Below are positions 61,546 through 64,000 of a DNA stretch of 64,000 bases, in pieces (the stretch's first letter is position 1; every line of letters begins with the position of its first letter). The notes beneath the pieces are model-generated. The model was given only the letters and a program-made list of their open reading frames with translations. It did no database searches and was not told the origin of the DNA. Made by a program: the position numbers and the translations under genes. The stretch covers positions 1,488,001-1,552,000 of the forward strand of contig NZ_CP053021.1 in the NCBI RefSeq assembly GCF_013001025.1, read 5' to 3'. The stretch is from Sphingobium yanoikuyae (lineage in GTDB: Bacteria > Pseudomonadota > Alphaproteobacteria > Sphingomonadales > Sphingomonadaceae).

Positions 61546-62850
61546 TTACGATGCAGCGCTTTGGCGCTGCCCTTCTACAAGGCTGACGACACGCCGGGTC
61601 AGGTGGTCGCCGTGGCGGCTGGCAGACAACATGCCGAGCAGGAATTGGGGGGCGAGGCTGTCCCGGAACATGAGGGCGGTGCTGCCCGGCCGGGCGTGCA
61701 TGGCGCGGCGCAAAATTTCCAGGACCGGGCCGTCGCGGTCGATATGCGGCGCCTGCTGTTCCGGTGCGAGTCCGGGAGGAACGATCGCGGCGCGGACGAG
61801 CTGCTCGATCACCGGCCAATGGCCAGCGCCCAGATCGATGGCCTCATGGAACAGTGCAGCATCTGTCGGATTGGTGATCGTCCAGTCGTCGACCGCCCGC
61901 ATCATCCCCGCGAGCGTTGCCGGCATTTCGACCACTGTCTTGCGCTGCCTGAGGGTTTCCAGGCAGGCCAGCGCGCAGAACAGGCGGACATGATAGGGGG
62001 AGCCGCATGCGACATGGGCAATTGTCTCGCGCGCGGCATCGCTGAAGTTGAGGCCGGCCTGGGCGGCGCCGCGATCGATCAGGTCGAACACGGCGGCCGT
62101 GTCGATCCGCACGATGGGAACGGCTGTCATGTGCCGTCGCAGCGATTCATGGCCTTCGATGAGTTGGCTCAATCCGGACGCGATGCCGACCGCCAGAATA
62201 TGAACCGGCAGGGCCGCGTCGGAGAGCAGCTTCATGGTGCGCGACAATTCGCCAAGAACAGCCGGATCGGTGATGCGGTCGAACTCGTCGAGGATGAAGA
62301 TGAATTTTCGCTGCCCATGTTCGGCGAGTGCTTCCACGACATCGCGCGGTCCAACGACGATCGGCGTATCTGTCGCGGGTGAGCGCGGCAGGTTTCCGCG
62401 GGCGGCATCGAGGAACGGCGAGATGAGGCTGGTGAAATCCTGCCCAGGCTCGCATGCCATGTAGAAGACCAGATAGCCGCGATTGTCGGCAACATTGGCG
62501 AAGACGCGCGCCAGCGAGGTCTTGCCTGTCCCACGGCCGCCAAAGATCATCGCATGATTGCCGCGGTCCAGCACCCCCTCCACCAGCAGGTCCATCTCCT
62601 GCTGCCGGCCATGAAGATGGCGGGCGGCCGTGACGGGCTGGGTCGCATTGAACCCCTTGCGTATCGCTGATCGGACAGCGTCAGCGGACATGGCTGCATT
62701 TGTAGATGGTGTGATGGATGCAGCGCCGGCCGGCTGCGCATTTTGAGGCGCGCCGCCCGTAGCTCGGGAACGCCGGCCAGGCGCTTCTCGGCGACGCTCG
62801 GGCTCGGGCGTTCGTCGGAGCCAACGGGCAATTCTGGTGAAGATATTCAC
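61546..62850 (-). CDS. AAA/STAND-like ATPase within the polysaccharide operon
   Basis: 434 residues. A basic Pro/Arg-rich N-terminus (1-55) precedes an ORC/GspA-like ATPase with Walker A GGRGTGKT (104-111) and Walker B FIFILDEFD (183-191). A C-terminal helical part carries a winged-helix-like segment. It has no membrane segment. It sits between the OPX and PCP genes, a position where ExeA/XrtA-type ATPases are seen in some polysaccharide loci. Its exact role is unknown; regulation or assembly of the export complex is an inference. Confidence 0.75.
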   Translation of the reverse strand: MNIFTRIARWLRRTPEPERRREAPGRRSRATGGAPQNAQPAGAASITPSTNAAMSADAVRSAIRKGFNATQPVTAARHLHGRQQEMDLLVEGVLDRGNHAMIFGGRGTGKTSLARVFANVADNRGYLVFYMACEPGQDFTSLISPFLDAARGNLPRSPATDTPIVVGPRDVVEALAEHGQRKFIFILDEFDRITDPAVLGELSRTMKLLSDAALPVHILAVGIASGLSQLIEGHESLRRHMTAVPIVRIDTAAVFDLIDRGAAQAGLNFSDAARETIAHVACGSPYHVRLFCALACLETLRQRKTVVEMPATLAGMMRAVDDWTITNPTDAALFHEAIDLGAGHWPVIEQLVRAAIVPPGLAPEQQAPHIDRDGPVLEILRRAMHARPGSTALMFRDSLAPQFLLGMLSASRHGDHLTRRVVSLVEGQRQSAAS

Positions 62851-62883
62851 GCAATGCCTCCTGTCAGGATACCGGATCGCATC

Positions 62884-63678
62884 TCAGAAAGTCCGCTCGT
62901 TGACGGTGTAGACGTCACCAGGCTTGACCAGCATATCGAGGCTGGCCTTCTTGATGATCTCCGTGCCACGGTGCAGCGTGATCTTCTTTTCCGATCCGCC
63001 CAAAGTCGGCCCGCCGGCCTGGGCCAGCATCTGGCGCAGGGTCATGCCGGTTTCGAAGGCGACGCGGCCGGGCTTGTTCACCTGGCCGTAGATGAAGACC
63101 TCCTCTGCCTTCGGCACGAAGATGGAATCGCCTGCGCGCAGGAACTGACCGGTCCCGCTTTGCGGGTCGAGATCGCTGAGCGCAATCCGGCGATCCGCTT
63201 CTCCCGTTCGTTGCAGGACCGCATAGTCCGCCGCGTCCGCGCGGGCGCCGCCGGTGCGAGCCAGCATCATCGCGATCGTCTGAGGCCGATCCAGGGGGTA
63301 GAGCCCAGGGTTCTGGAGGTTGCCGAACATCGTGACCGATCGACTGACGAAGCTCACGACTTCGACATTGACGATCGGATCGACGAAATATCCGCCGGTC
63401 TGCAATTGCCGGCGGATATTGTTTGCAAGGGCGTTGGTCGTGGATCCCTCCGCAACCACGTCGCCGATGCTCGGCAGGGTAATGCGCCCATCTTCCTTGA
63501 TCCGCGTTTTGACCTCGATCGGATAGGCGCCGAATATCGAGACGCGTATCTCGTCATTGGCACCCAGGACATAGGCGGCGACAGCTTCCTTGTGGTCGAC
63601 GCCGGCCAATACGGGATTGGCGAGCGCGGCCAGAAGAAGGGAACTGCACAGGTTTCGCATCGCACGGGGTAAGAACAT
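62884..63678 (-). CDS. Polysaccharide export (OPX, GumB/Wza-like) protein
   Basis: About 264 residues with a signal peptide (RNLCSSLLLAALANPVLAG). A Poly_export domain follows (YVLGANDEIRVSIFGAYPIE, GRITLPSIGDVVAEG, YFVDPIVNVEVVSF), then two SLBB repeats (VTMFGNLQNPGLYPL and VFIYGQVNKPGRVAFETGMT). It lacks a lipobox Cys and the C-terminal amphipathic helix of Wza, so it may need an outer-membrane barrel partner. Such a gene lies immediately upstream. Starts at 63678, 63684 or 63693 are possible; GAGGAG favours 63678. Confidence 0.88.
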   Translation of the reverse strand: MFLPRAMRNLCSSLLLAALANPVLAGVDHKEAVAAYVLGANDEIRVSIFGAYPIEVKTRIKEDGRITLPSIGDVVAEGSTTNALANNIRRQLQTGGYFVDPIVNVEVVSFVSRSVTMFGNLQNPGLYPLDRPQTIAMMLARTGGARADAADYAVLQRTGEADRRIALSDLDPQSGTGQFLRAGDSIFVPKAEEVFIYGQVNKPGRVAFETGMTLRQMLAQAGGPTLGGSEKKITLHRGTEIIKKASLDMLVKPGDVYTVNERTF

Positions 63679-63689
63679 GGCCATGCTCC

Positions 63690-64000
63690 TCACAATGTAA
63701 GGTCAAGGGACAGCATCATCGATGTCGATTTATATCGGTAGCGCTCGACTGCGCTTTCACGCCATTCGTGGCGAACGTCCACGCCGGCCGTCAGGCGGCT
63801 GCGCAGTGCAAATCGATATCCGGCGTTGAGCGCGATCGTTTCGTCGGTACCGCGCATCATGTCGGTGTCGATCAACAGCTCGCCCTTGAACTGGCGCCTG
63901 GCATAGCTCGCGCCAGCCTGGATCGAAGATCGCGAACTGAGGGTCGCATTGCCGCGCAGCGAAAAATTGGTCAGGACGATATAGGTCGCACCGGTGTTGC
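63690..64000 (-). CDS. Outer-membrane beta-barrel protein, C-terminal part, cut by window edge
   Basis: About 102 C-terminal residues are visible, running off the right edge. The sequence alternates polar and hydrophobic residues in strand-length stretches (NFSLRGNATLSSRSSIQAGA, LIDTDMMRGTDETIALNAGY and LTAGVDVRHEW), ending SMMLSLDLTL, as in barrel-forming outer-membrane proteins. The stop overlaps the region upstream of the OPX gene, so the two are in one operon. It is probably the pore partner of the polysaccharide export system. Confidence 0.7.
   Translation of the reverse strand, partial: NTGATYIVLTNFSLRGNATLSSRSSIQAGASYARRQFKGELLIDTDMMRGTDETIALNAGYRFALRSRLTAGVDVRHEWRESAVERYRYKSTSMMLSLDLTL

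Overview
The window is high-GC chromosomal DNA of an alphaproteobacterium, most likely a member of the Sphingomonadaceae (Sphingobium/Sphingomonas type). The dusB-ntrB-ntrC-ntrY-ntrX-hfq-hflX order is typical of alphaproteobacteria. The double-domain Hfq, the fused IspDF and the xanthan-like exopolysaccharide genes fit a sphingomonad. The genus is inferred, not proven.

Layout. 1-5.5 kb: an assimilatory nitrate/nitrite operon (partial nirB, nirD, nasA, cobA). 5.5-16.3 kb: a 10.6-kb integrated phage-derived element inserted in a tRNA-Pro(TGG) gene. It is bounded by an exact 47-bp repeat and carries a tyrosine integrase and excisionase, a truncated gpJ-like tail gene, a small lysis/endonuclease cassette and several very small genes. 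It has no capsid, portal or terminase genes and shows an internal deletion junction. 16.4-28.8 kb: housekeeping and metabolic genes (a lipoprotein, an M28 peptidase, EttA, a candidate sRNA, a di-heme peroxidase, a sulfatase, acylphosphatase, a NYN-LOTUS protein, carbonic anhydrase, LipA, a COQ10/RatA-like protein, a CinA-type amidase, IspDF). 28.8-41.8 kb: the nitrogen-control block dusB-ntrBC-ntrYX, then hfq and hflX, then a purine permease/nucleosidase pair, a GNAT acetyltransferase and MazG.

41.9-48.8 kb: a lasso-peptide (RiPP) gene cluster. The leftward operon runs precursor A - B1 (PqqD-like) - B2 (cysteine protease) - C (cyclase) - K (HPr-kinase-like) - D (ABC exporter), and a nucleotidyltransferase gene diverges from the same AT-rich control region. 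The 46-codon precursor gene predicts a 24-residue core with a Gly1-Asp9 ring and a C-terminal Ser, the residue that lasso-associated kinases phosphorylate. This is the most interesting system in the window.

48.8-64 kb: an exopolysaccharide locus resembling xanthan/acetan gum clusters. It holds phosphomannose isomerase, an acyltransferase, a Wzy-like polymerase, a GumK-like glucuronosyltransferase, a pyruvyltransferase, several glycosyltransferases, a GumH-GumM-like fusion, a degenerate BY-kinase-like protein, a PCP chain-length protein, an AAA ATPase, an OPX export protein and an outer-membrane barrel that runs off the right edge. The priming transferase and flippase are not in the window.

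The left-end nitrate genes are plausible targets of the NtrBC/NtrYX systems at 30-36 kb. The lasso and polysaccharide loci together form an accessory, surface/secreted-product region.
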